Assembly (NCBI GenBank): GCA_949293325.1
Contig: CASFCZ010000012.1
Location: forward strand, 1-64,000
DNA length: 64,000 nucleotides
Direction of reading: 5' to 3'
DNA from: an uncultured Eubacteriales bacterium
Lineage (GTDB): Bacteria > Bacillota > Clostridia > Lachnospirales > CAG-274
Position 1 is the first letter of the stretch, and every line of letters starts with the position of its first letter. The notes under the pieces are model-generated. The model searched no databases. It worked only from the letters and a program-made list of their open reading frames with translations, and had not been told where the DNA came from. A program made the position numbers and the translations under genes. Positions 1 through 8,271 of the stretch are shown here, one piece after another.

Positions 1-14
1 CTTTTAAAAAATAC

Positions 15-43
15 TTGACATCCTTGTGATTGATAGTTATAAT
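15..43 (+). promoter_or_regulatory. Consensus sigma-A promoter of tRNA-Gly
   Basis: A perfect -35 (TTGACA, 15-20) and a perfect -10 (TATAAT, 38-43) are separated by exactly 17 bp, and the tRNA begins 13 bases after the -10. Both hexamers match the housekeeping consensus fully, as expected for a stable RNA gene. Confidence 0.93.
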
Positions 44-56
44 TATTTTATCTTAT

Positions 57-128
57 GCGCGAGTGGCTCAGTGGTAGAGCATCGCCTTGCCAAGGCGAGG
101 GTCGCGGGTTCGAATCCCGTCTCGCGCT
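57..128 (+). tRNA. tRNA-Gly (anticodon GCC)
   Basis: A complete cloverleaf folds. The 7-bp acceptor stem pairs GCGCGAG (57-63) with CTCGCGC (121-127). The D-arm has a GCTC/GAGC stem. The anticodon stem TCGCC/GGCGA carries the loop TTGCCAA with anticodon GCC. The T-arm loop is TTCGAAT. The discriminator base is T128, usual for bacterial tRNA-Gly. No CCA is encoded, so it would be added after transcription. It reads GGC and GGT codons. Confidence 0.96.
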
Positions 129-139
129 TCTTTTATTTT

Positions 140-179
140 AAAAACTGCTGGTATTTAATAAATGCCGGCAGTTTTTTTA
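140..179 (+). terminator. Intrinsic terminator after tRNA-Gly
   Basis: A stem pairs AAAACTGCTGG with CCGGCAGTTTT (one G-T pair) and is followed by a run of T. The hairpin also has a T-rich exit on the minus strand, so it can back up termination of the converging histidine operon. Confidence 0.85.
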
Positions 180-181
180 TT

Positions 182-209
182 AAAAGGGGACCCGATTACA
201 TCAGATCCC
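182..209 (-). terminator. Terminator of the histidine operon
   Basis: Read on the minus strand, GGGATC pairs with GGTCCC (one wobble) around an 11-base loop and is followed by C and four T. It lies ten bases past the hisE stop codon. The stem is short, so the bidirectional hairpin at 140-179 probably does part of the work. Confidence 0.55.
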
Positions 210-218
210 ACTATTTAA

Positions 219-581
219 TCAGTCTATTTTTGTTTCATCTGTCCTGTTTTCAGCTTTACGTTTGGCTTCCTTTTCAACATTCATATTTTCCTTTTGTCTG
301 CGTTCAGCTATCTTATCAGAAATATCCTGCCATGTTATGCCCATCTCCACCATAAGTACTTCCAGATGGAAAATAAGGTCACATGCCTCTGCAATAACTT
401 CACCTTTATCATTATCCTTGGCCGCTATAATTGTTTCGGTTGCTTCTTCACCTATCTTTTTCAATATCTTATCCTTACCCTTTGAAAAAAGATAGCTAGT
501 ATATGATCCCTCCTGGGGGTTCTTATACCTGCCTTTTATTACATTATATTCCTCATTTAATGTATCATTTATATTATACAT
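219..581 (-). CDS. hisE: Phosphoribosyl-ATP pyrophosphatase
   Basis: HisE hydrolyses phosphoribosyl-ATP to phosphoribosyl-AMP and pyrophosphate, the second step of histidine synthesis, in the cytosol. The 120-residue product has the all-alpha MazG-like fold signature: a YTSYLF segment, then [15 protein letters not shown] and the acidic EACDLIFHL helix, which supplies metal ligands. The last 25 residues are a charged Lys/Glu tail beyond the usual family end. HisE and HisI are separate proteins here, not fused as in enteric bacteria. The gene is the last of the operon and overlaps the end of hisI by a few bases, which points to translational coupling. Confidence 0.95.
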   Translation of the reverse strand: MYNINDTLNEEYNVIKGRYKNPQEGSYTSYLFSKGKDKILKKIGEEATETIIAAKDNDKGEVIAEACDLIFHLEVLMVEMGITWQDISDKIAERRQKENMNVEKEAKRKAENRTDETKID

Positions 582-915
582 CTTTATCTGCTCCTTTAAA
601 ATCCTCTATTTTTCTGTAAAAACAGGACCTGTTACCTGTATGGCATGCTGCACCTACCTGATCAATAAGTAAAAGAATAGTGTCGCAATCACAATCGTAC
701 CGTATTTCCTTTACATACTGATAGTGACCACTGGTTTCTCCCTTTATCCACAGGCTCTGTCTTGAACGGCTGAAGTAAGTACCCTTACCTGTCTTAACGG
801 TAAGGTCAAATGCTTCCTTATTCATATAGGCAAGCATAAGTACCTCCTTGGTTTTATAATCCTGGGCTATTGCAGGAATAAGTCCATCTTTATTAAACTT
901 AAGCTCTATATCCAT
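574..915 (-). CDS. hisI: Phosphoribosyl-AMP cyclohydrolase
   Basis: HisI opens the adenine ring of phosphoribosyl-AMP, the third step of histidine synthesis. The 113-residue protein has the family core: [19 protein letters not shown] near the start, the Ser/Arg-rich [15 protein letters not shown] stretch, and the zinc- and magnesium-binding [13 protein letters not shown] segment followed by [15 protein letters not shown] chose the ATG at 915 because it begins the conserved sequence and has a GAGGTG site four bases upstream; a longer in-frame start at 927 has no such site. It lies eight bases from the hisF stop. Confidence 0.95.
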   Translation of the reverse strand: MDIELKFNKDGLIPAIAQDYKTKEVLMLAYMNKEAFDLTVKTGKGTYFSRSRQSLWIKGETSGHYQYVKEIRYDCDCDTILLLIDQVGAACHTGNRSCFYRKIEDFKGADKDV

Positions 916-923
916 AACACACC

Positions 924-1682
924 TCAAATCCTAACAGGAATACCCTTGTCTGCAAGATAATGTTTTAAATCAAGTATTTCCATTTCCCTGTAGTGGAAAA
1001 GGCTTGCCGCAAGTGCTGCCTCAGCACCACCTTCAGTAAGCGCCTCTGCAAAATGTTCCATTTTACCTGCACCACCTGAGGCAATGACAGGAATGGAAAC
1101 AGCATCTGAAACAGCACGGGTCAGCTCAATATCATAACCTGCCTTTGTGCCGTCACAGTCCATGCTGGTAAGCAGTATTTCTCCTGCCCCGCGGCTTTCC
1201 GCCTCAACAGCCCATTCAATGGCATCACGCCCTGTATTGACACGACCTCCGTTAAGGTATACATCAAATCCCCCTGAATCACGTCTTTTAGCATCAATTG
1301 CAACTACAACACACTGATTGCCAAATTTTTCAGCAGCCTCATTAATAAGTTCAGGACGGTTAAGGGCAGCTGAGTTAACAGAAATTTTATCAGCCCCGGC
1401 ACTTAATATCCTCCTGAAATCCTCAATTGTACGTATACCGCCTCCAACTGTCAAAGGGATAAAGACCTGCTCGGCCGTTCTGGACACAACATCAAGCATA
1501 ATATTTCGCGCATCTGATGAAGCAGTTATATCCAGAAATACTATTTCGTCTGCCATTGCCTTGTTATAGAAAGAGGCTATCTCCACAGGATCTCCTGCGT
1601 CCCTTAAATTTACAAAATTAACTCCTTTAACTACCCTGCCATTATTTACATCAAGACAGGGAATTATCCTCTTAGTATGCAT
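924..1682 (-). CDS. hisF: Imidazole glycerol phosphate synthase, cyclase subunit
   Basis: HisF is the (beta/alpha)8 barrel that uses ammonia passed from HisH to convert PRFAR into imidazole glycerol phosphate and AICAR. The 252 residues start with the diagnostic [17 protein letters not shown], which carries the catalytic Asp of strand 1, and include the DITASSDAR strand-2 segment, the phosphate-binding TVGGGIR loop and the second catalytic Asp in [15 protein letters not shown]. The gene is separated from its usual upstream partner hisA by a yitT-like gene. Full length, nothing missing. Confidence 0.97.
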   Translation of the reverse strand: MHTKRIIPCLDVNNGRVVKGVNFVNLRDAGDPVEIASFYNKAMADEIVFLDITASSDARNIMLDVVSRTAEQVFIPLTVGGGIRTIEDFRRILSAGADKISVNSAALNRPELINEAAEKFGNQCVVVAIDAKRRDSGGFDVYLNGGRVNTGRDAIEWAVEAESRGAGEILLTSMDCDGTKAGYDIELTRAVSDAVSIPVIASGGAGKMEHFAEALTEGGAEAALAASLFHYREMEILDLKHYLADKGIPVRI

Positions 1683-1697
1683 ATATAACCTCCAGCA

Positions 1698-2558
1698 TTA
1701 ACTTTCATCTTTACGTTTTTTTATGTGTTTACCTACTATCTCCGAAACATCAGAGACTGTTACAAAGGCAGAATTATCATCCTCATGAATAATTTTATAA
1801 AGCTCGTGAAGCTCAATACGTGTAACCACACAATAGAGCACTACCTTTTTACCGCTTATAAGGCCTTCTCCCTCAATAAGAGTAACTGTGCGTCCAAGCC
1901 TCTTATATATATTATCGGCTATTGAGCTTGCATTATTGGTAATAATTGTAACTGCCTTTGCCTGTTCCAGCCCTGTTTGTACTCCATCTATTACCTTAGA
2001 TGTTATAAAGTATGTCATAAGGCTGTACATCGCCCTGTCTGCACCAAAAAGGAAGCCGGCAACACAGTAGATTAAAATATTGATACCTAAAATAATCTGA
2101 CCTACGGAAAGCCTAGTCTTTTTACTTATAAGCAGTGCAGCAGCCTCTGTTCCATCAATACATCCGCCACTTTTAAGGACAAGTCCCACACCGATACCAA
2201 GGAATAATCCGCCAAATACAGTAGCAAGCAATGGATCATCAGTTGCCTGGACTGTATCAAACACCTCCAACATAACAGAAAAAAGTATCATTGCATAGGT
2301 AGCTTTAATAACAAAAGCCTTGCCTATCTGCTTATAACCTACAATAAAAAACGGTATATTAAGTATAACGATAACAAGGCCCATAGACACACCTGTAAGC
2401 TGATTAATAATAAAGCTTACACCTACCACACCACCATCAAGTATCTTTACGGGCATAAGGAAAAGCTCCATTGCTATGGCAGCGATACAGGCACCTATGG
2501 TTATAACAAGAAAACTCAAAACCTCCATGATCTTTTTGTTGGATGTAAAAGTTTCCAC
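1698..2558 (-). CDS. YitT family membrane protein (DUF161 plus DUF2179)
   Basis: A 286-residue membrane protein. Five or six hydrophobic segments fill residues 12-185, with the family's GGVVGVSFIINQLTG and GGCIDGTEAAALL motifs. A soluble C-terminal DUF2179 domain (about 200-280) contains KAVTIITNNASSIADNIYKRL and GEGLISGKKVVLYCVV. The molecular function of the family is not established; DUF2179 is thought to be a small regulatory or ligand domain. The start is a GTG with a GGAG site nine bases upstream. It sits inside the histidine operon between hisA and hisF, with 15-base gaps on both sides, so it must be co-transcribed. A link to histidine metabolism is only inference. Confidence 0.88.
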   Translation of the reverse strand: METFTSNKKIMEVLSFLVITIGACIAAIAMELFLMPVKILDGGVVGVSFIINQLTGVSMGLVIVILNIPFFIVGYKQIGKAFVIKATYAMILFSVMLEVFDTVQATDDPLLATVFGGLFLGIGVGLVLKSGGCIDGTEAAALLISKKTRLSVGQIILGINILIYCVAGFLFGADRAMYSLMTYFITSKVIDGVQTGLEQAKAVTIITNNASSIADNIYKRLGRTVTLIEGEGLISGKKVVLYCVVTRIELHELYKIIHEDDNSAFVTVSDVSEIVGKHIKKRKDES

Positions 2559-2573
2559 AAAATCATCTCCAAA

Positions 2574-3290
2574 TTATTTTTCGTAGGTTTCGATAACTGT
2601 CTTAAGGTCCAGTGCACCGTTGTAAAGAGCCCTGCCTATAATAACACCGGAACAGTTGATATTTTTCACATTTTCAATATCGGCTATGGATGAAACTCCA
2701 CCTGATGCTATAATATTAAGACCTGTTTTATCCACAAGCTCCTTTGTAGATACAAGGTTGGGACCACACATCATACCGTCCTTTGATATATCTGTATAGA
2801 TAATATCCTTTACTCCGTACTCCTTCATCTGAAAGCAAAGGTCAACAGCTTTAATGCCACTTACTTCTTCCCACCCTGAAATAGCTACCATAGAGTCCTT
2901 TGCATCAACACCTACAGCGATCCTGTCACCGTAAAGTTCCACAGCTTCTTTAACAAGTTGAGGATTTTTTACAGCGGCAGTGCCTATGATTACCCTGGAA
3001 GCACCTGCATCAATCCTGTCTTTTATATCAGCCAGAACACGGACGCCCCCACCAGTCTGAATGGGTATGTTATACTTTGCCCTGATATCAGCTATTATAT
3101 CGGTAATAAAACTTTTGCCATATCTGGCACCATCCAAATCGACTATATGTATATATGTGGCACCTGCATCTATCCATGCCTTTGCCGCATCCACAGGGTC
3201 TTCGTTAAATACTGTTACATCGTCAAATCTGCCCTGGGTAAGTCTTACAGCCTTACCATCCTTAATATCTATAGCTGGATAAATCTGCAT
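2574..3290 (-). CDS. hisA: ProFAR isomerase
   Basis: HisA isomerises the aminoaldose ProFAR to the aminoketose PRFAR, step four of histidine synthesis. The 238-residue barrel opens with MQIYPAIDIKDGKAVRLTQG, which has the catalytic Asp, and shows IHIVDLDGA, the phosphate loop QTGGGVR and the C-terminal catalytic Asp region YTDISKDGMMCG. The ATG at 3290 is preceded by GGAGGTG and starts the conserved sequence; five extra codons upstream are not needed. The gene follows hisH by one base, so the two are likely coupled. Confidence 0.96.
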   Translation of the reverse strand: MQIYPAIDIKDGKAVRLTQGRFDDVTVFNEDPVDAAKAWIDAGATYIHIVDLDGARYGKSFITDIIADIRAKYNIPIQTGGGVRVLADIKDRIDAGASRVIIGTAAVKNPQLVKEAVELYGDRIAVGVDAKDSMVAISGWEEVSGIKAVDLCFQMKEYGVKDIIYTDISKDGMMCGPNLVSTKELVDKTGLNIIASGGVSSIADIENVKNINCSGVIIGRALYNGALDLKTVIETYEK

Positions 3291-3291
3291 A

Positions 3292-3888
3292 TTACACACC
3301 TCCAAAATTTTTTAATATCTGTAACCCAACATCTCCGCTTTTTTCGGGATGAAACTGAAGTGCAAATATATTATCCTTCTGTACTGCCACCTGTATATCT
3401 TTACCATAATATGTAGTTGCAGAAACCACAGGGGCATCTGTTTCAAGATAGTACGAATGCACAAAGTAAACATATGGCTTCTCTGGCAGACCTTCAAAAA
3501 GAGGCGAACGCATCTTTATATCCAGATCATTCCAACCAATATGGGGCTTTTTAACATTGTCCGGCAAAAGCTTTATTTCACCTTTAATAAGTCCAAGGCC
3601 CTCAAACTCACCATATTCATAGCTTTTGTCAAAAATCATCTGCATACCCAAACATATACCCAGGAAAGGCTTTTTATCCTCAGCTGCTTTGTAAATAACT
3701 TTATCTATACCCTTATCTCTGATAGTCTGTATAGCATCTCCAAAGGCACCTACCCCAGGAAGTACCAGCTTGTCTGCCCTTTCCATTTCAGCAATGTCAT
3801 CTGTTATAACAGCGTTATAACCAAGATACTCAAATGCCTTCTGGACACTGCGCAAATTTCCCATTCCATAATCAATAATCGCTATCAT
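3292..3888 (-). CDS. hisH: Imidazole glycerol phosphate synthase, glutaminase subunit
   Basis: HisH is the class I glutamine amidotransferase that feeds ammonia to HisF. In the 198 residues the nucleophile Cys lies in GICLGMQ, and the His and Glu of the triad are in ALQFHPEKSGDVG near the C-terminus. The start IAIIDYGMGNLRSVQKAFE is typical. Its first codon overlaps the hisB stop, and the partner hisF lies two genes downstream. Confidence 0.96.
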   Translation of the reverse strand: MIAIIDYGMGNLRSVQKAFEYLGYNAVITDDIAEMERADKLVLPGVGAFGDAIQTIRDKGIDKVIYKAAEDKKPFLGICLGMQMIFDKSYEYGEFEGLGLIKGEIKLLPDNVKKPHIGWNDLDIKMRSPLFEGLPEKPYVYFVHSYYLETDAPVVSATTYYGKDIQVAVQKDNIFALQFHPEKSGDVGLQILKNFGGV

Positions 3889-4478
3889 TATTCCAACATT
3901 CCTTTTGTAGATAATACACCGTCAATACGGCTGTCTATAGTCACTGCCATATCCATAGCTTTACCAAATGCCTTAAAAATGCCCTCGGCAATATGGTGGT
4001 TGTTTTTTCCCGAAAGTACCTTAATATGCAGTGTCATACCACTATTGTCAGCAACTGCCCTGAAAAACTCCTCCACCATCTCTGTATCAAAACTGCCAAT
4101 GGATTGTTGCGTAAACTGTGCATCAAAGCAGAGCATAGGTCTGCCCGAAAAGTCTATTGCACACAATACCAGCACCTCATCCATAGGAAGGATTGAATAT
4201 CCATAACGCTTAATTCCCACCTTGGAACCTAATGCCTGTGCAATACATTTACCCAGCACTATACCCACATCCTCTACAGTATGGTGGCAATCCACATTAA
4301 GATCACCCTCCACATTAACATTAAGGTCTATAAAACCATGCTTTGAAATATGGGTTAACATGTGGTCAAAAAAACCTATTCCCGTATATATATCGTTTAC
4401 ACCGCTGCCATCAAGGTCAAGGCGCATACTTATCTGAGTTTCAAGGGTGTTACGTGCTATTTCAGCCGATCTGCTCAT
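3888..4478 (-). CDS. hisB: Imidazoleglycerol-phosphate dehydratase
   Basis: This 196-residue enzyme dehydrates imidazole glycerol phosphate to imidazole acetol phosphate. The manganese-binding motifs are visible: FFDHMLTHISKHG, then the DCHHTVEDVGI motif and its repeat KNNHHIAEGIFKAFGKA. There is no histidinol-phosphatase domain as in enteric HisB, so that step needs another protein not present in this window. A GGAGG site lies six bases before the ATG. A 46-base gap separates it from hisD, the largest inside the operon. Confidence 0.96.
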   Translation of the reverse strand: MSRSAEIARNTLETQISMRLDLDGSGVNDIYTGIGFFDHMLTHISKHGFIDLNVNVEGDLNVDCHHTVEDVGIVLGKCIAQALGSKVGIKRYGYSILPMDEVLVLCAIDFSGRPMLCFDAQFTQQSIGSFDTEMVEEFFRAVADNSGMTLHIKVLSGKNNHHIAEGIFKAFGKAMDMAVTIDSRIDGVLSTKGMLE

Positions 4479-4524
4479 ACTGTGCCTCCATTTGTCAATT
4501 ATGTTTCTTCATCAGAATAAAGAT

Positions 4525-5814
4525 TTACATTCTTACTTTAACCGAATTTGCATGTGCTGTAAGTCCCTCTGCCTTAGCAAAGCATATTACATCATCACCA
4601 AGGGCTTTAAATGCCTCCTCAGAGAATGATAAAATACTTGATTTTTTAATATAATCATCAATGGAAAGGGGAGAGAAGAACCTTGCTGTACCACCTGTAG
4701 GCAATACGTGGTTTGGTCCTGCCATATAATCTCCTAATGGCTCAGGTGTGTAATGTCCAAGGAAAATAGCCCCTGCATTCTGGATTTTTGGCAGGAGAGA
4801 GAAAGGCTCCTTTGTGCATATCTCCATATGCTCAGGTGCAACTGCATTACTGAGGGCACAAGCCTCATCGTAGCTGTTTACCAGAATAATTGCACCATAG
4901 TTTTCAAGGGATTTTTCTATAATTTCCTTTCTTTCAAGGACAGCTGTCTGTCTTTCAAGTTCTTCACTTACCTCCTGGGCAAGTCTTGGGCTTGTGGTAA
5001 TAAGTATTGCAGATGCCATTTCATCATGCTCAGCCTGTGAAAGAAGATCTGCCGCAACATATGTACTGTTTGCACTGTCATCAGCAATAACAAGTATCTC
5101 ACTTGGACCTGCAACGGAATCAATATTTACATAACCGTAAACACTTCTCTTTGCCAGTGCCACAAAGATATTGCCTGGGCCCACTATCTTATCTACTTTT
5201 GGAACAGATTCCGTACCAAAGGCAAGGGCAGCAACAGCCTGAGCACCGCCAACCTTATATATCCTATCTACGCCTGCAATATCCGCAGCAACTATAGTGG
5301 TAGGATTGATCTTGCCTTCTTTTCCCGGTGGTGTAACCATAACAATATCCTCTACACCTGCCACCTTTGCAGGAATAATGTTCATAAGTACACTTGAAGG
5401 ATATGCCGCCTTACCACCCGGTACATAAACGCCTACACGTTCAAGGGGTCTTACAAGCTGACCAAGCATTTCACCGTTTTTACTTGGCTCAAGCCAGCTG
5501 TTAATCTTTTGTTTCTCATGAAAGGCACCTATTCTGGCAGCAGACTTACGGATAACTTCTATAAGCTCACTGTCAACTATTTCATAAGCCTCAGCTATTT
5601 CCTGTTTCGTAACAAGGATATTATCCACTGTCAGTTCATATCCGTCAAACTTTCTTGTATACTCAAAGAGCGCCTCATCCCCCTTTGACCTTATATCGGC
5701 TATAATACCGTCTACCGTCTGTTGAACCTCTTTATTTTCCAGTTGTGAGCGGGATAAAATATCCTCAACAAGCTTTTTTCCCTTTTCTTCACCATATTTA
5801 ATAACAGAAATCAT
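4525..5814 (-). CDS. hisD: Histidinol dehydrogenase
   Basis: HisD oxidises histidinol to histidine in two NAD-dependent steps using zinc. The 429-residue protein has the Rossmann-like core [18 protein letters not shown], the signature [30 protein letters not shown] with [17 protein letters not shown], and the C-terminal APEHMEIC and [16 protein letters not shown] blocks that hold the catalytic and zinc-binding Glu and His. Length is normal. It overlaps hisG by four bases (ATGA-type coupling). Confidence 0.97.
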   Translation of the reverse strand: MISVIKYGEEKGKKLVEDILSRSQLENKEVQQTVDGIIADIRSKGDEALFEYTRKFDGYELTVDNILVTKQEIAEAYEIVDSELIEVIRKSAARIGAFHEKQKINSWLEPSKNGEMLGQLVRPLERVGVYVPGGKAAYPSSVLMNIIPAKVAGVEDIVMVTPPGKEGKINPTTIVAADIAGVDRIYKVGGAQAVAALAFGTESVPKVDKIVGPGNIFVALAKRSVYGYVNIDSVAGPSEILVIADDSANSTYVAADLLSQAEHDEMASAILITTSPRLAQEVSEELERQTAVLERKEIIEKSLENYGAIILVNSYDEACALSNAVAPEHMEICTKEPFSLLPKIQNAGAIFLGHYTPEPLGDYMAGPNHVLPTGGTARFFSPLSIDDYIKKSSILSFSEEAFKALGDDVICFAKAEGLTAHANSVKVRM

Positions 5815-6455
5815 TTTAATGCCTCCAAATTCCTAAGTCCGCTTATTAGCTGTGCTATTCTTTCGTGTTCAAGCTTCATGCTTACTCTGTTTACTACCAT
5901 CCTTGCAGATACAGGACAAATTTCTTCAAGAACCTCAAGTCCGTTTGCCTTTAGGGTAGAACCCGTTTCTACAATATCAACTATAACATCTGCAAGTCCA
6001 ACGATTGGTGCCAGCTCAACAGAGCCATTAAGCTTAACTATTTCAATGGTCTGGTGCTTTTTCTGATAAAAATATTCTCTTGCTATATTGGGGTACTTGG
6101 TTGCCACCCTGAGATCATTGTTCTTTGTAAGTTTTTTGGCAGTTTCTGCATAGCCTGCCACAGCAAAGCGGCATTTACCAAATCCAAGATCCAAAACCTC
6201 ATATAAATTTCTTTTTTCCTGTAGGAGTGTATCCTTACCTACGATGCCAATATCAGCAGCACCATATTCAACATATGTAGGCACATCGGTTGCCTTAGCA
6301 AGGAAAAACCTGAATTTTTTTTCTTCATTTGTAAATATAAGCTTACGGGAATCTTCCTTCATTTCTTCACATGTAATATCCAACTGCTCAAGAAGCTCCA
6401 TTGTTTTATCTGCAAGTCTGCCCTTAGCCAATGCAAAAGTAATGTATTCCATCAT
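5811..6455 (-). CDS. hisG: ATP phosphoribosyltransferase, short form
   Basis: HisG starts the pathway by joining ATP and PRPP. At 214 residues it is the short form, lacking the C-terminal regulatory domain, and therefore depends on HisZ, encoded directly upstream. Visible motifs are [32 protein letters not shown] and the PRPP loop [15 protein letters not shown]. Two adjacent ATG codons (6455 and 6452) follow a GGAGG; the second has the better spacing. The start overlaps the hisZ stop. Confidence 0.96.
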   Translation of the reverse strand: MMEYITFALAKGRLADKTMELLEQLDITCEEMKEDSRKLIFTNEEKKFRFFLAKATDVPTYVEYGAADIGIVGKDTLLQEKRNLYEVLDLGFGKCRFAVAGYAETAKKLTKNNDLRVATKYPNIAREYFYQKKHQTIEIVKLNGSVELAPIVGLADVIVDIVETGSTLKANGLEVLEEICPVSARMVVNRVSMKLEHERIAQLISGLRNLEALK

Positions 6456-7666
6456 TGTGCCTCCTTTGTGTCTATCTCAGTTTTATTCTGTCCCTCAAAG
6501 CACAGCACCTTTTTTATTCCGTTTTTACGTGCATAGGCAATACTACCCTCTATGTCGAAACCATACAAGCCCATCTCAACTACATATCCTGATTTTCTGA
6601 GTCTGTCAGCTTCTTTCATTGCAGTTGCCCTTCCCTCATCATTGAAAACAGTAAGATAATCTGCCGAAACTGTCCTTCCGTAACCATCCCTGCCTGCAAG
6701 GACTGACATAATATCATTTACCTTAACTGCAAAGCCTACAGCAGGATATGAAGCACCATAGCTGCCAACAAGCCTGTCATACCTGCCTCCGTCTATAACA
6801 GAAAAGCCGGTACCCCTTGTATATGCCCTGAAAACAATACCTGTATAATAATCAAAATGACCTGTAACACTTAAATCGAAGGAAATATATTTTGCATAAC
6901 CACAGGCATCAAGAAGATCATAAAGCCTGCGCATATACTCTATGGCATTAATTGACTTTTCATTTGTTACCAGCGCCTTTGCGGAATCTAGCACATCTAT
7001 CTCACCAATAAGCAATGGCAGGTCATTAAAAAGATTTCTGAGCTTATCACTTATATCAAGATCTTTAATAATGTCACATACACCAACATAGTTTTTTTCG
7101 ATAACGCTGTCTGTAATTGCCTCACATAATTCATTGCTGATATCTGCTTCCTCAAGAACACCCTTTAAAAAATCCACATTAGCAATATCTATTCTGAAAT
7201 CATCTATACCTACAGCAAGAAGGCTATTAATGGCAACTGAAATTGCCTCTGCATCTGCCTCAACTGAATTAACACCAATAAGCTCAATACCTGCCTGGGT
7301 AAATTCCCTTAGCTTACCCTGATAGCTTTCGTTATATCTGAAGGCATTGCCTACATAAGAAAATCTGAAGGGCAAGTCAGCTTTATCATAGGCAGTTGCA
7401 GCAATACGGGCAATAGCAGGCGTAACGTCAGGGCGAAGGGCAAGGATAGAGCCATCCCTGTCCACAAACTTATACATTCTCTTTGCATCCACACTACCAG
7501 TGCCTTCATATACCTCCATATACTCAAACATAGGAGTAATAATGCACTTATAATTATAACTGTCAAATACAGCCTTTACCTTGTTTTCAATTTCCGTTTT
7601 TAAAGCACATTCCGCAGGGAGGTAATCCTTAACACCTGCGGTAGTATGTAATCTGTTGTTAATCAT
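6452..7666 (-). CDS. hisZ: ATP phosphoribosyltransferase regulatory subunit
   Basis: HisZ is a histidyl-tRNA synthetase paralogue that pairs with short HisG and gives histidine feedback control. The 404 residues show the class II synthetase motifs: GVKDYLPAE, motif 2-like [15 protein letters not shown] and [18 protein letters not shown], and the [15 protein letters not shown] block. The anticodon-binding domain of true HisS is missing or very reduced, which separates it from HisS. I chose the ATG at 7666 because GAGG sits six bases upstream and the conserved [16 protein letters not shown] follows. It is the first gene of the operon. Confidence 0.93.
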   Translation of the reverse strand: MINNRLHTTAGVKDYLPAECALKTEIENKVKAVFDSYNYKCIITPMFEYMEVYEGTGSVDAKRMYKFVDRDGSILALRPDVTPAIARIAATAYDKADLPFRFSYVGNAFRYNESYQGKLREFTQAGIELIGVNSVEADAEAISVAINSLLAVGIDDFRIDIANVDFLKGVLEEADISNELCEAITDSVIEKNYVGVCDIIKDLDISDKLRNLFNDLPLLIGEIDVLDSAKALVTNEKSINAIEYMRRLYDLLDACGYAKYISFDLSVTGHFDYYTGIVFRAYTRGTGFSVIDGGRYDRLVGSYGASYPAVGFAVKVNDIMSVLAGRDGYGRTVSADYLTVFNDEGRATAMKEADRLRKSGYVVEMGLYGFDIEGSIAYARKNGIKKVLCFEGQNKTEIDTKEAQ

Positions 7667-7716
7667 AATCCACCTCAAAGTTTTACTTTACTATGATAAA
7701 GCGATAAATTACTAAA

Positions 7717-7744
7717 ATTATACCATATTCCCGTCATTTGTCAA
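7717..7744 (-). promoter_or_regulatory. Promoter of the histidine operon
   Basis: On the minus strand a perfect -35 (TTGACA, 7739-7744) and perfect -10 (TATAAT, 7717-7722) are 16 bp apart. The -10 overlaps the stop codon of the upstream gene. The leader to the hisZ ATG is only about 45 bases, too short for a T-box, and no terminator or leader peptide is seen. Control at the level of the HisZ/HisG protein complex is the likely mode. Confidence 0.85.
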
Positions 7745-8185
7745 TAGCATCTTATTGATTAACCCTTCAAAAGCAATCCCAAAGGCTTCATTCTGCACAT
7801 TTGTACGCTTTTTAATATGAGGAGTCCTGCCACCGGCACGTCTTATCTTCTGTGAAACAAATCTGCTCATAAGCATACCGTCGATATTTTCGTTGCTGTA
7901 TTCAAGTCCATTTTGATTTATAACCACAGCACTCTTTGCCAGGCAAAGTGCAGCAAGTGCATAATCCTGAGTTATAACCACATCCCCTTTGTTGCATCTT
8001 GACAAAAGGGCAAAATCAGCACTGTTTTCGCCCTTAGTAACAGTAACGACCTCTGCCACACTTTCATCAATATCAAAGATATGGGCAGTATCTGCAACAA
8101 GAACGACCCTCAGGCCGTATTTCTCCGAAATATTCAGTACTATCCTGACTACAGGACAACCGTCAGCATCTACAAGTATCTTCAT
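7718..8185 (-). CDS. UPF0178 (YaiI/YqxD, DUF188) family protein
   Basis: A 155-residue soluble protein of the YaiI/YqxD family. The hallmark segments are the N-terminal KILVDADGCPV, a VADTAH strand, VITQDYALAALCLAKSAVV in the middle and RRAGGRTPH near the C-terminus. The family has a PIN/NYN-like nuclease fold with conserved Asp residues, but no reaction has been firmly assigned. The ATG at 8185 has GGAG seven bases upstream and starts the conserved block. It has its own promoter, and its stop codon overlaps the his promoter. Confidence 0.9.
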   Translation of the reverse strand: MKILVDADGCPVVRIVLNISEKYGLRVVLVADTAHIFDIDESVAEVVTVTKGENSADFALLSRCNKGDVVITQDYALAALCLAKSAVVINQNGLEYSNENIDGMLMSRFVSQKIRRAGGRTPHIKKRTNVQNEAFGIAFEGLINKMLLTNDGNMV

Positions 8186-8236
8186 AAATATACTCCGTAT
8201 TTCACATAAAATCACTTTTAATGAACACTATTTTTA

Positions 8237-8264
8237 ATTATACCACATTTTATCCCATTGTCCA
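8237..8264 (-). promoter_or_regulatory. Promoter of the UPF0178 gene
   Basis: Minus strand: TGGACA (8259-8264), 16 bp, TATAAT (8237-8242). It lies just past the stop codon of the Csp-like protease gene. I see no hairpin terminator for that gene, so read-through into this unit is possible. Confidence 0.7.
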
Positions 8265-8271
8265 ATTACTT

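Noticed and set aside
3349-4206. Long open frame (285 codons) on the plus strand opposite hisH and hisB
   Set aside because: It has no ribosome binding site or recognisable domain, and lies antisense to two clear histidine genes whose codon pattern creates the open frame.
6452-7666. Histidyl-tRNA synthetase (hisS)
   Set aside because: The protein has the synthetase catalytic core but lacks a proper anticodon-binding domain and is coupled to short hisG, which identifies HisZ.
7667-7710. T-box or histidine leader peptide before hisZ
   Set aside because: The leader is only about 45 bases, with no terminator hairpin, no His codon run and no T-box sequence.
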